Below, piece by piece: positions 1-7,371 of a DNA stretch of 11,629 bases. The translations under genes and the position numbers were made by a program. Under the pieces are notes generated by a model. It did no database searches. It was not told the DNA's origin and saw nothing but the letters and a program-made list of their open reading frames with translations. How positions within the stretch are numbered: position 1 is the stretch's first letter; every line of letters starts with the position of its first letter. The stretch comes from Tepidisphaeraceae bacterium. GTDB taxonomy: Bacteria > Planctomycetota > Phycisphaerae > Tepidisphaerales > Tepidisphaeraceae. The DNA lies in NCBI GenBank assembly GCA_025450555.1, contig JANWHF010000265.1, positions 1 to 11,629 on the forward strand, written 5' to 3'.

Positions 1-440
1 CCAATCATCCCGGCCATTCTGTGGGGCAGGTGATCGACTTCAATGGACTCAAGCAGATTCTCTGGCCGGTTCATTGCGTGCAGAACACGCCGGGGGCGCA
101 GTTCGCGAAGGATCTGCGAATGCTGCCCACCGATCGCATTTTTCAGAAGGGGACCGATCCGGCCATCGACAGCTACAGCGGATTTTTTGATAACGGCCAT
201 CGCAAATCGACGGGGCTTGATGCATTTCTAAAGAGCAAATCGGTGACAAATGTTTTCGTGGCCGGCCTTGCGACCGATTATTGCGTGAAATTCACGGCGC
301 TGGATGCTCGATCGCTGGGATACAACGTGCATTTGGTGGTGGATGCCTGCCGAGGCGTGAATCTTCGTCCGGCCGACGTAGATGCTGCAATTGAAGAGAT
401 GCGAAAAGCAGGTGTCATCATTACAAAGGGCGGGATTTGA
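1..440 (+). CDS. pncA: Nicotinamidase (isochorismatase-like hydrolase), 5'-truncated
   Basis: This is the 3' part of a nicotinamidase, a cytoplasmic enzyme that hydrolyses nicotinamide to nicotinate and ammonia in NAD salvage. The reading frame is open from base 3 and its first residues read NHPGHSVG, which fits the stretch after the metal-binding DxH motif in PncA, so the true start and the catalytic Asp lie outside the window. The GTG at 21 is internal. What is visible: WPVHCVQ (bases 63-83) carries the third metal-ligand His; KGTDPAIDSYSGF (from 147) carries the catalytic Lys and the family hallmark; ATDYCVK (270-290) carries the nucleophilic Cys at 282-284. The usual Asp of WPDHC is Val here, which I regard as tolerated variation. 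The stop overlaps the end of the opposing beta-helix gene by 20 bases. The general isochorismatase fold is certain, and the nicotinamidase assignment rests on WPxHCVQ plus KGxDPxxDSYSxF. Confidence 0.9.
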   Translation, partial: NHPGHSVGQVIDFNGLKQILWPVHCVQNTPGAQFAKDLRMLPTDRIFQKGTDPAIDSYSGFFDNGHRKSTGLDAFLKSKSVTNVFVAGLATDYCVKFTALDARSLGYNVHLVVDACRGVNLRPADVDAAIEEMRKAGVIITKGGI

Positions 441-2946
441 TGGCTTTCACGACCATCGGATTCTTCGCAACATAATCATCTCCGCCCGTTCTATGATGGT
501 TGCCGTCGAGTTGCTGTCCGGTTGAGTTGACGATCATTGATGCGGAGAGACGCGCGGTCCATCGGCCTGCCTGAAGAATTCCATTTGGCTCACTGGAAAA
601 TGTCCAGATGCCCGTGTCGTGAGCAGTGTCCCATGAGAAGGATAAGTCCGCGCCGTCGATTGTTTGGCCATCCGTCGATGACAGAGTCAGTGCGGCTGGC
701 TGGATTCTCGCCCCGACGTTTTCGCTGAAACGCACGGCAATCGACTGGCCACGATTCGCGAGCTTGACGCTCTTCACGACTGGCGGCTTGGGTCTGGGCA
801 ATACGCGTACGTGAAATGCCCCGACGGGACCTGCTGTGGCCGCGAACCCGTCGCCACTCTTTACTTGATTGGCGTTCATCATCACCGTCAATTTCCGCGC
901 CACGCCCGGGCGGAAGTAGTTTGCGGGAACGCTGACTGAATAGGTTGCTGAAACGGAGTTCCGGCTTGCACTGGCGGCGATGAGCTGCCCGATTGCATTC
1001 AGTCCGCCTTTCCCGACCACGTTCACGTTTCCGGAGGTGATGGTCGTCGGATCGATGGCCCGTGGATCGTTGTAATTCACGGTGAATGTGAGCGTGCTGT
1101 CTTGCGCGAGGACGGTGCTGGGCAAAGTTGGGGTCGCAACCGGCGGCGTCGGCGCGACCCAGCTTCGCGCTGGAGCGCCGACTTGGGCAAAGGCCTGTTG
1201 GAAATAGGCGACGATCGACGGCGCATCGTAAGCAGCTCGCCAATTCTGGCTCGACTCAAGCCGGGCCTGTGCAAGGAAATCAGAAACCGCGGGTAAGCCG
1301 CCAACCGCACTGTTGTAAAGCTCAATCGACGCGCCAGCGTCGGTGAAGTCGATGCTGGATGACTGCGCTCCAGATTCCGCTGACGCGCGCCACTGGTTCA
1401 TACTCAGCGGCTTCTTATCCATCACGACCGCGCCGCTCGTGGCGGGGTAAATGTTCCCCGTCCAATGCTCCTGCGACTTGCTGATCGGCTGTCCGTGGGT
1501 CACCACCGTGCCGGCGATATTCTGAAAGACGTTATTGCGGATCTGCACGTTATTAAATGCCTGCAGTCCGGTGCCGCCGGGCTGAAAGCCGCTATCGACG
1601 AAAACGCCGTTGTTCCAGTTGTCGATGATATTGTCTTCGATGTTGAGATCGTTGATGCCCACCGCATCCTGCGGATTCGAATCGCCCATGCCGTAGGTGA
1701 GCGTGATGGCCGCTGGGGCGTTGGGGACGCCGGTGGTGAAGATGTTGTTGCTGATGACGGTCGGATAACCGGGGCGGGTGTTGCCGATCTGCAATCCTGA
1801 GCCGCCCTGGATGGTGCCGATGTTTGCGCCGCCAATAAAGACATTGCCGTTGACGACGCCGGTTGCGCCGCCGGGGGCGACGTCGGCTCCGTTCACGAGG
1901 CCAAAAGTCATGCCGACCGGGTCATTGATGAAGAGGTTATTCTCGATATCTCCACCAGCTCGCGCTTGCAGTCCATATCCAGCCGCCTCGGCAAAAATGT
2001 TGTCGCGGACGGTGCAGTTGACGTTGTTGGCCGCAAGATAGCAGTCGTGGTTGAACCAGGTGGCCTGCCCGCCCGGCACCAGATCGTTATATCCATTGTG
2101 ATCGAAGATATTGCCTTCAATCAGCAGATTGGTGACGCCATAGGCATAGAGGCCTTCGGAGTTGGAGCTGGTCGCGTAAGCATCATCGATCACATTTCGG
2201 CGGATCTGGACATTCGAGATTGGGCCATAAAAAGCCTGCACATTGATGTCGTCGAAGTAGCCTTCGATCTGACAGTCCTCGACCAGGAAATTGCTGGTTT
2301 TGGTCAGGACATCGATTCCCGTCGCATTGACCGGCCCGCTGAAGTCGGGGGAAGTGGGATCGCGTCCATCGGAATAAAAATGGATGCCGATGATGTCCAC
2401 GTTGTCGATCTCGGAATCGATATTGGAAATGGCATCGAACCCGGATTCGCCGCCGGTCATTAATTCCGGTCGCTCGCCGGCACCATAGGCGCCGATGACC
2501 ATGGGCTGGTCGGCCGATTTTCCGCTCTTGCGCCATACGCCAAGGTCTGAGTGCCAGACATCGCCGCGCATCAGGAGCAACTGATCGGCCGAGTGGTCGC
2601 GCAGCAGGCCAATCGCGTGCGCGAGGGTTTGGACGGGAGCGGCGGGGGAGAGACCGTTGTTGGCATCGTTTCCGGTCGAGCTGCTGCAGTAAATGATGTG
2701 CGCACTCGCGGGTGGCTTGACAACGGTCCAACCGTTGGGATCAAGGCTGACCGATAATAGGGCGCGCTGCTCAAATGTTTCGATGGCGGGATGCGCCTGG
2801 ATTGGCGGCGCAGAAGACCGGCCCCGACATCGCCCGGCTCGGCGCAGAAGCGCCGCGCAACAGGCCGGCCACAACAACTCCGGCAAGCCAAGTTTCATCG
2901 CTGATTCATCGAAACGAGAGAAAGCCCGCTCCGCGGCGCCCACCAT
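421..2946 (-). CDS. LEPR-XLL-type right-handed parallel beta-helix surface protein
   Basis: An 841-residue, probably exported or cell-surface protein of unknown substrate. Residues 55-65 read IETFEQRALLS, a variant of the planctomycete LEPR-XLL motif found near the N terminus of large surface proteins. Residues 84-105 (YCSSSTGNDANNGLSP and following) match the start typical of pectate-lyase-like or DUF1565-like helix proteins. Residues about 180-480 hold at least eight coil repeats of the form NVxIRxNxF: IRRNVI 248, IEGNIF 276, VRDNIF 313, IENNLF 334, VNGNVF 365, ISNNIF 398, IEDNII 436, IRNNVF 469. Residues about 605-715 and 720-815 look like two Ig/SbsA-like beta domains. No catalytic motif can be named, so polysaccharide binding or lyase activity is only inference. 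ATG 2946 and ATG 2898 (residue 17) are both possible starts and neither has a convincing ribosome site. A TAAATT box at 2977-2972 lies 25 bases before the first. The first 50 residues are Arg/Cys-rich and do not form a clean signal peptide. Confidence 0.85.
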   Translation of the reverse strand: MVGAAERAFSRFDESAMKLGLPELLWPACCAALLRRAGRCRGRSSAPPIQAHPAIETFEQRALLSVSLDPNGWTVVKPPASAHIIYCSSSTGNDANNGLSPAAPVQTLAHAIGLLRDHSADQLLLMRGDVWHSDLGVWRKSGKSADQPMVIGAYGAGERPELMTGGESGFDAISNIDSEIDNVDIIGIHFYSDGRDPTSPDFSGPVNATGIDVLTKTSNFLVEDCQIEGYFDDINVQAFYGPISNVQIRRNVIDDAYATSSNSEGLYAYGVTNLLIEGNIFDHNGYNDLVPGGQATWFNHDCYLAANNVNCTVRDNIFAEAAGYGLQARAGGDIENNLFINDPVGMTFGLVNGADVAPGGATGVVNGNVFIGGANIGTIQGGSGLQIGNTRPGYPTVISNNIFTTGVPNAPAAITLTYGMGDSNPQDAVGINDLNIEDNIIDNWNNGVFVDSGFQPGGTGLQAFNNVQIRNNVFQNIAGTVVTHGQPISKSQEHWTGNIYPATSGAVVMDKKPLSMNQWRASAESGAQSSSIDFTDAGASIELYNSAVGGLPAVSDFLAQARLESSQNWRAAYDAPSIVAYFQQAFAQVGAPARSWVAPTPPVATPTLPSTVLAQDSTLTFTVNYNDPRAIDPTTITSGNVNVVGKGGLNAIGQLIAASASRNSVSATYSVSVPANYFRPGVARKLTVMMNANQVKSGDGFAATAGPVGAFHVRVLPRPKPPVVKSVKLANRGQSIAVRFSENVGARIQPAALTLSSTDGQTIDGADLSFSWDTAHDTGIWTFSSEPNGILQAGRWTARLSASMIVNSTGQQLDGNHHRTGGDDYVAKNPMVVKAIKSRPL

Positions 2947-3085
2947 TCCCTGGCCGCGGTTGTCGTCGAATAATTTAGGGGGCGCGGCAGGATTTATCCA
3001 TCACGGAGCGCACGTCGCAACAGATTTTTTGCCGGATTTGTCCGGATTTCCGCAAGGTTGCGCCAAACCGAAGCGGCCTCAGCCG

Positions 3086-4339
3086 CTATCTGGCAAGGTT
3101 GCGTTTTCCCTTGATGCAATAGAGATGGGTATAGGTGCGAATGTACATGCACCCGTCGGCGATGGCGGGGGTGGCGTGGCATTTCTCGCCGAGCGGCGTC
3201 TGGCCTAATAGCAGAAAATTATCGCTGGCCGCGATAGCGACGACTTCGCCGCGCTTGTTGATGTTGTAGAGAATATTGCCGGCGCAGACCGGCGAGCTGT
3301 AATAGCTGCCCGGCACGCGCTGCTGCCAAACGATTTCACCCGTCTTCTGCCGTCGGCAGAGAACCAAACCGGCATCGCCCCAGCAGAAGAGCAAACCGTC
3401 TTTGGCCACCATGGTGGGCACGTAAGGCGTCGAATCGGTCGTGCGCCAAATCTGCTTGCCGGGGGTGCTGTCGGTTCCGGGGCGCACGGCAACAAGCTGA
3501 TGTCCATAAGGTCCGTCGCCGCAGGAGCCGAAGATCAGGCCATCGGAGAGAACCGGCGAGCCGACCGGTCGCGCATCGAAGACACCGGGCGCTTGCCAGA
3601 TCGTCTTGCCGGTCTGCGGATCGATGCCCAGAAAGCCTTCCGATTTGCTTAAGAAGACGGCTTCGGGCTTTCCCCCCGCCGGCGTGTAAATGCAGGGCGT
3701 TGCCGGCGAGAATTTATCCGATCGCGTGCGCGGCGCTTTCCAGAGGATCTTTCCCGTGTTTCGATCGATTCCAAAAATGTAACTGTTCGGCCCTTCATTG
3801 AGATCTGTAAGCAGAACGATGTTGCCCTCCACGATCGGAGACTGGCCGCTGCCATGCTGGCTGATGAAGGTTCCAAACTGCTGCTCCCAAATCTTCTTGC
3901 CATCGTGCGTGAAGGCAGCGAGCGAAAGCTCTTCAGGCGTGCTCCAGCAGACATAAAGGTGATCGGCATCGACGCAAGGCGTGGAAGTGGCATAACTGTT
4001 GTCGCCGTTCTGGCGATAGGTGTGCGATTCGATCTGCTGCTTCCAGATGATCGAGCCGTTCGTCGCATCGACGCAGAGAATCATGCGCTCGGCGGTGTGA
4101 TCGTTGGCGCACGTGACGAAGATCTTCTTTCCCCACAGGACGGGCGAAGAATGGCCGCCGCCCGGAAGGGTGACCTTCCAGGCGATCGACTTGTCATCAA
4201 AATGTGTGGGAAAAGAGTCGGAGCTGATGCCAGTGCCATTGGGGCCGCGAAAGCGCGTCCACTCCTGGGCAGAGGCGAGCGGTGCAGCAAGGGGCAAAAG
4301 CATCAATGCCGCCAACACCGTCCAGAAACATGATTTCAT
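3086..4339 (-). CDS. Secreted PQQ-like beta-propeller repeat protein
   Basis: A 417-residue exported beta-propeller of the PQQ-binding-like (quinoprotein/BamB-type) superfamily. The start ATG at 4339 is chosen because GGAGGA lies 7 bases upstream and the product then opens with a textbook signal peptide: MK, a hydrophobic core of about 15 residues, and ASA before QEW at residues 25-27. An upstream ATG at 4420 would add 27 residues ahead of this signal and is unlikely. Propeller blades are marked by recurring TG-x-x-W motifs: NGSIIWK near 94, DGKKIW 146, TGKILWK 195, TGKTIWQ 243, GKQIW 294, TGEIVWQ 333, with a last strand LYCIKG at the C terminus. The opening WTRFRGPNGTG (27-37) is common in planctomycete members. 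No dehydrogenase active-site signature is seen, so a scaffold or binding role is as likely as an enzyme. The mature protein has 12 cysteines. The neighbouring beta-helix gene lies 139 bases downstream on the same strand. Confidence 0.9.
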   Translation of the reverse strand: MKSCFWTVLAALMLLPLAAPLASAQEWTRFRGPNGTGISSDSFPTHFDDKSIAWKVTLPGGGHSSPVLWGKKIFVTCANDHTAERMILCVDATNGSIIWKQQIESHTYRQNGDNSYATSTPCVDADHLYVCWSTPEELSLAAFTHDGKKIWEQQFGTFISQHGSGQSPIVEGNIVLLTDLNEGPNSYIFGIDRNTGKILWKAPRTRSDKFSPATPCIYTPAGGKPEAVFLSKSEGFLGIDPQTGKTIWQAPGVFDARPVGSPVLSDGLIFGSCGDGPYGHQLVAVRPGTDSTPGKQIWRTTDSTPYVPTMVAKDGLLFCWGDAGLVLCRRQKTGEIVWQQRVPGSYYSSPVCAGNILYNINKRGEVVAIAASDNFLLLGQTPLGEKCHATPAIADGCMYIRTYTHLYCIKGKRNLAR

Positions 4340-4346
4340 GGCACAG

Positions 4347-4352
4347 TCCTCC
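4347..4352 (-). promoter_or_regulatory. Shine-Dalgarno GGAGGA for the propeller gene
   Basis: On the minus strand GGAGGA ends 7 bases before the ATG at 4339. It is the strongest ribosome site in the window and fixes the start of the beta-propeller gene at the signal-peptide methionine. Most other genes here have weak or no such site. Confidence 0.75.
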
Positions 4353-4507
4353 AGCCCAAACCAGTCGTGACTACTTGGCAAATGAACCTGTATTTTGGCT
4401 GGGCAATCGGGCGGCTGCAAGCGATTTAAACCTGAAAAGACTTCGGCGCTGGTGATTGCTCTGCCCGGTTTTTACTTTTGCAACCTGCGCCCTTAACGTG
4501 ATGGCCT

Positions 4508-5374
4508 ATGGCAGAGAAGTGGATCGATGGTGCGGGCTTGGCCGCGAAGCTGCGAGAGGAAGTTGCAGCCGGCGTAAAAAATATTGCCCGGCAGGGAAGG
4601 GCGGTTCACCTGACGGCGGTTCTGGTCGGCTCCACGCCGGCCGGTGAGCTGTACGCCCAGCGCCAGCGCGAGGCCTGCGAAGCGGCGGGCATCAGCTACG
4701 AGTTGAGAACCTTGCCGGGCGATGTCGATCGCCAGACGGTTGAAGCGACGTTAGCCGCGCTGAATCACGACACCAGCATCACAGGAATCATGCTGCATTT
4801 GCCGCTGCCTCGGCATCTCGACGCGACCGCGCTGCAATATCAGATTAACCCGATCAAAGATGTTGAAGGCGTCAATCCTGCCAATATCGGTTACGTCGTC
4901 TATGGGCATACCTTGATCGCCCCGTGCACGGCACTGGCGGTAATTGAATTGATCAAATCGACTGGCGTCATGCTGCGCGGCGCGGAAGCGGTCGTCGTCG
5001 GCGCAAGCGAAATTGCGGGAAAGCCGATCGCACTGCTGCTTTCGGAGCAGATGGCGACCATTACGCTATGCCATATTGCCACGCGCGATCTAGCCGCGCA
5101 TACGCAGCGCGCCGAAATACTCGTTGTGGCAGTTGGAAAGCCCGGGCTGATTACCGCCGAGCATGTCAAGGATGGCGCGATCGTGATTGACGTCGGCATC
5201 AATCGAATTACGCTCGCGGATGGAAGCAAGAAAACGGTGGGCGATGTCGATGCCGAGGGCGTTTATCCCAAAGTTTCGCGAATCACTCCGGTGCCGGGCG
5301 GCGTGGGACCGATGACCGTCGCCATGCTGCTGAAAAACACGTTGCGGAGTGCGGAGTTGCTGACCAGTCGCTGA
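4508..5374 (+). CDS. folD: FolD-family methylene-tetrahydrofolate dehydrogenase homologue with altered catalytic residues
   Basis: A 288-residue cytoplasmic protein of FolD length and layout. FolD normally oxidises 5,10-methylene-THF with NADP and hydrolyses the methenyl product to 10-formyl-THF. Seen here: the N-terminal folate domain with AVLVGSTPAGELY (37-49); the Rossmann motif VVVGASEIAGKP (162-173); ILVVAVGKPG (204-213); VIDVGINR (226-233); and the C-terminal signature TPVPGGVGPMT (260-270). Odd points, by motif alignment to human/E. coli FolD: the essential Lys of YVxxK is Gln53 (YAQRQ), the Gln of VQLPL is His97 (MLHLPLP), and the second Asp of KDVDG is Glu120 (KDVEG). The usual PCTPxG is PCTALAV. 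It may therefore be a dehydrogenase-only or otherwise specialised paralogue. ATG 4508 is the first start after an in-frame stop at 4499, and no Shine-Dalgarno is seen. The gene converges on the DUF6065-like gene with 2 bases between the stops. Confidence 0.85.
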   Translation: MAEKWIDGAGLAAKLREEVAAGVKNIARQGRAVHLTAVLVGSTPAGELYAQRQREACEAAGISYELRTLPGDVDRQTVEATLAALNHDTSITGIMLHLPLPRHLDATALQYQINPIKDVEGVNPANIGYVVYGHTLIAPCTALAVIELIKSTGVMLRGAEAVVVGASEIAGKPIALLLSEQMATITLCHIATRDLAAHTQRAEILVVAVGKPGLITAEHVKDGAIVIDVGINRITLADGSKKTVGDVDAEGVYPKVSRITPVPGGVGPMTVAMLLKNTLRSAELLTSR

Positions 5375-5376
5375 AG

Positions 5377-6039
5377 TCAATCAAACTGATGCTTGAGCCA
5401 GTATTGTTCCTTATACATGTGTGGATTGGCGTCCAACTGATCGCGCATTTGCTGGACCCGCGCATTATCCATTTCTCCGATTTCCATTTTCCATTCCTCG
5501 CGTCGAAAAGGAATCGCTTGAATGACCGGCGTCCCCCTGGGCAGCACGTACTGGCTTCCGGGCGCTAATGTGCAAATCGCCGGGAAATTGATGTGGTTGT
5601 AGTAGGTATCGGTTTCCACCACGCCCGAGAGTGGAAAGAATGGGATATCCCAGCGATTGATCGGCGCGATGAACAAGGTCGAGTAGCCCGGCTCCGTCAC
5701 AACCGCCCACGGATTTAAGAACTTGGCGACCGGGTAATGCGCGAATGGAGACTCGGCATACTGATCGGCCGCATGTCCTTCGACAATGTTATTGTTCGAT
5801 TTCACATGAATCCGGCCATCGGGGTCGCGGATAAAACTGCAATCCTCCGCGAGTGGAATGATGTAGCCAGACGTCATGGCTTCCAGGAAGGGCGGGCACC
5901 GCTTCACGGTGGACCAGTTTTCCCTTTCTAAATCCATTGGCGTTCGCTTCAGCCACTGCGGAATCCCACGTGAGGCCGGGTAAGGGTGTGGGCAATTGGC
6001 GCGGATGACGGGGGTCGCATCAAATCGGATCACACTCAT
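5377..6039 (-). CDS. DUF6065-like protein of unknown function
   Basis: A 220-residue protein without signal peptide or membrane segment. I recognise it only as resembling the uncharacterised DUF6065 family, from memory of the motifs RANCPHPYPASRGIPQW (13-29) and TVKRCPPFLEAMTSGYIIP (44-62). Residues about 120-182 (FFPLSGVVETDTYYNHINF, then VLPRGTPVIQAIPF) read as alternating beta strands ending in a Pro-rich turn, similar in texture to a double-stranded beta-helix. There is no confident metal-binding HxD...H set. A charged tail, residues 180-220, contains a probable helix (ARVQQMRDQLDAN). ATG 6039 has only a weak AGG about 10 bases upstream. The gene stands alone, convergent with folD and divergent from mtnA, so context gives no function. 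Confidence 0.75.
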   Translation of the reverse strand: MSVIRFDATPVIRANCPHPYPASRGIPQWLKRTPMDLERENWSTVKRCPPFLEAMTSGYIIPLAEDCSFIRDPDGRIHVKSNNNIVEGHAADQYAESPFAHYPVAKFLNPWAVVTEPGYSTLFIAPINRWDIPFFPLSGVVETDTYYNHINFPAICTLAPGSQYVLPRGTPVIQAIPFRREEWKMEIGEMDNARVQQMRDQLDANPHMYKEQYWLKHQFD

Positions 6040-6255
6040 TTAGATAACCTGGCAAAAACCAAAACCTGATTGCGCGCCGCCCGTTGCCAATCACAGGAAC
6101 AGCATCACAAGCACATTTTATCGCCGGTTGATCCGAGTGGCTAGTGAAACTGGGGGAGCGTGATAGAAGACATCTCCAGATACAGCCTATGCGCGCAAAG
6201 AGGCATGTGATGGTTCAACTCGATTGGGACGCGCGCTTGATGTTACAGGTATCGC
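6040..6255. other. Divergent intergenic region between the DUF6065-like gene and mtnA
   Basis: This stretch separates two divergently read genes and must carry the leftward promoter of the DUF6065-like gene. I see no coding potential with family resemblance; the open frames crossing it (for example 6144-6383) run into mtnA in another frame and look spurious. No clear operator palindrome, riboswitch (such as a SAM-responsive leader for the methionine salvage gene) or terminator is evident by eye. Confidence 0.4.
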
Positions 6256-6282
6256 TTGAACCTTTGTGCCGGCAGCTACAAT
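6256..6282 (+). promoter_or_regulatory. Putative sigma70-type promoter of mtnA
   Basis: TTGAAC at 6256-6261 and TACAAT at 6277-6282 resemble -35 and -10 boxes, with a short 15-base spacer. Only 6 bases separate TACAAT from ATG 6289, so transcription would begin at or next to the start codon. The in-frame TTG at 6256, a possible alternative start, would lie inside the -35 box. Not confirmed by any other signal. Confidence 0.35.
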
Positions 6283-6288
6283 CCTTTC

Positions 6289-7371
6289 ATGCTGGAAACG
6301 ATCAGTTGGACAGGCAAAGCGATGCGGCTTCTCGACCAGACGCGCCTGCCGGTCGAAACCGTCTTTGTGGATATCGCCGATGAGCGGCAGACATGGGATG
6401 CGATCAAACGGCTTGTCGTCCGCGGCGCGCCTGCTATTGGCGTGGCTGCTGCGTTTGGGGCCTATCTGGGCGTGCGGAATTTTGAAGGAGAACCTGATGC
6501 GCTGCTGGACCGACTCGAGCAGGTTTGCAGTTATCTTGAAACGAGCCGGCCGACTGCGGTCAATTTGTTTTGGGCCTTAAAACGGATTCGCGATGTTGGC
6601 CAAACTGCTGCGAAGAATGGCGCAGATTCGGCTGCGATAAAAAGTCGATTGTTTGATCAAGCGATTTTGATGCTCGAAGAGGATAATCGGGTCTGCCGAG
6701 CGATTGGGGAGCATGGCGCGAAGCTGCTTGCGGAATTGGCATCCGCCGATGACCGAATCAATCTCCTCACGCATTGCAACGCCGGCGGGCTTGCAACCGT
6801 GCGATATGGCACGGCATTAGCGCCAATTTATGTCGGCGCTGAGCGCGGAATGAGGTTCCATGTCTTCGCTGACGAGACACGCCCGCTGCTGCAGGGCAGC
6901 CGAATCACCGCCTACGAACTTCAGCAAAATGGAATCCCGGTCACCGTCATTTGCGACAACATGGCGGCAACCGTGATGCAGCAAGGCAAAGTCGCGGCGG
7001 TGATCGTCGGAACCGACAGGGTCGCTGCCAACGGCGATGTCGCAAATAAGATTGGGACGCTGGGCGTCGCGATCCTGGCCAAGCACTTTGGAATACCGTT
7101 TTACGTCGCCGCACCGACGAGCAGCATCGATCTTTCGATTGCAACCGGCTCAGACATTCCGATCGAGCAACGCGATTCGAAGGAAATCATCAACGGCTTT
7201 GGGAGAGTCACTTCGCCTCCCGAAGTACCCGTCTACAACCCGGCGTTTGATGTCACACCGGCTGAGCTGGTAACAGCGATTATCACCGAGAATGGTATCT
7301 CCAAGCCTCCGCACGAGCGCGCACTGAAAGACCTATGCACGCCTCGCTCGCTGACAAGTCAGGAAATGTAA
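6289..7371 (+). CDS. mtnA: S-methyl-5-thioribose-1-phosphate isomerase
   Basis: A 360-residue cytoplasmic enzyme that converts 5-methylthioribose-1-phosphate to 5-methylthioribulose-1-phosphate in the methionine salvage pathway. It belongs to the eIF2B-alpha-like aldose-ketose isomerase family and has normal family length. Motifs, counted from ATG 6289: RGAPAIG (46-52); the catalytic Cys163 in THCNAGGLAT; RPLLQGSR near 198-205; the catalytic Asp243 in VGTDRVAANGDVANKIGT; and PFYVAAPTSSID (270-281). ATG 6289 is preferred because it gives the usual start (MLETISW) and because the alternative TTG 6256 sits in a likely -35 box. There is no Shine-Dalgarno, consistent with a leaderless message. No other salvage gene is nearby. 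The stop overlaps the end of the opposing VWA gene by 13 bases. The last residues after PPHERALKDL are not recognisable. Confidence 0.93.
   Translation: MLETISWTGKAMRLLDQTRLPVETVFVDIADERQTWDAIKRLVVRGAPAIGVAAAFGAYLGVRNFEGEPDALLDRLEQVCSYLETSRPTAVNLFWALKRIRDVGQTAAKNGADSAAIKSRLFDQAILMLEEDNRVCRAIGEHGAKLLAELASADDRINLLTHCNAGGLATVRYGTALAPIYVGAERGMRFHVFADETRPLLQGSRITAYELQQNGIPVTVICDNMAATVMQQGKVAAVIVGTDRVAANGDVANKIGTLGVAILAKHFGIPFYVAAPTSSIDLSIATGSDIPIEQRDSKEIINGFGRVTSPPEVPVYNPAFDVTPAELVTAIITENGISKPPHERALKDLCTPRSLTSQEM

Noticed and set aside
590..1243. A 217-codon leftward open frame within the beta-helix gene
   Set aside because: It is in another frame of the same strand as the 841-residue protein, whose repeats are continuous; the product is an Arg-rich low-information sequence typical of an off-frame translation.
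3032..3048. CCGGA-TTTG-TCCGG inverted repeat with a nearby T run
   Set aside because: The T run at 3024-3030 lies on the wrong side for plus-strand termination, and on the minus strand it becomes A-rich; a 5-base stem is within chance expectation.
3072..3087. Hairpin AGCGGC/GCCGCT at the end of the beta-propeller gene as a terminator
   Set aside because: The stem is only 6 bases, it overlaps the stop codon, and no U-tract follows on the minus strand.
4340..4420. ATG at 4420 as the start of the beta-propeller protein
   Set aside because: It would put 27 hydrophilic residues before a complete signal peptide and ignores the GGAGGA site before ATG 4339.
6256..6288. TTG at 6256 as the mtnA start codon
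   Set aside because: The extra 11 residues are not typical of MtnA, and the TTG forms part of a likely -35 box; ATG 6289 gives the normal N terminus.
6144..6383. A 79-codon open frame crossing the mtnA start region
   Set aside because: Most of it overlaps mtnA in another frame, and it has no recognisable features or ribosome site.
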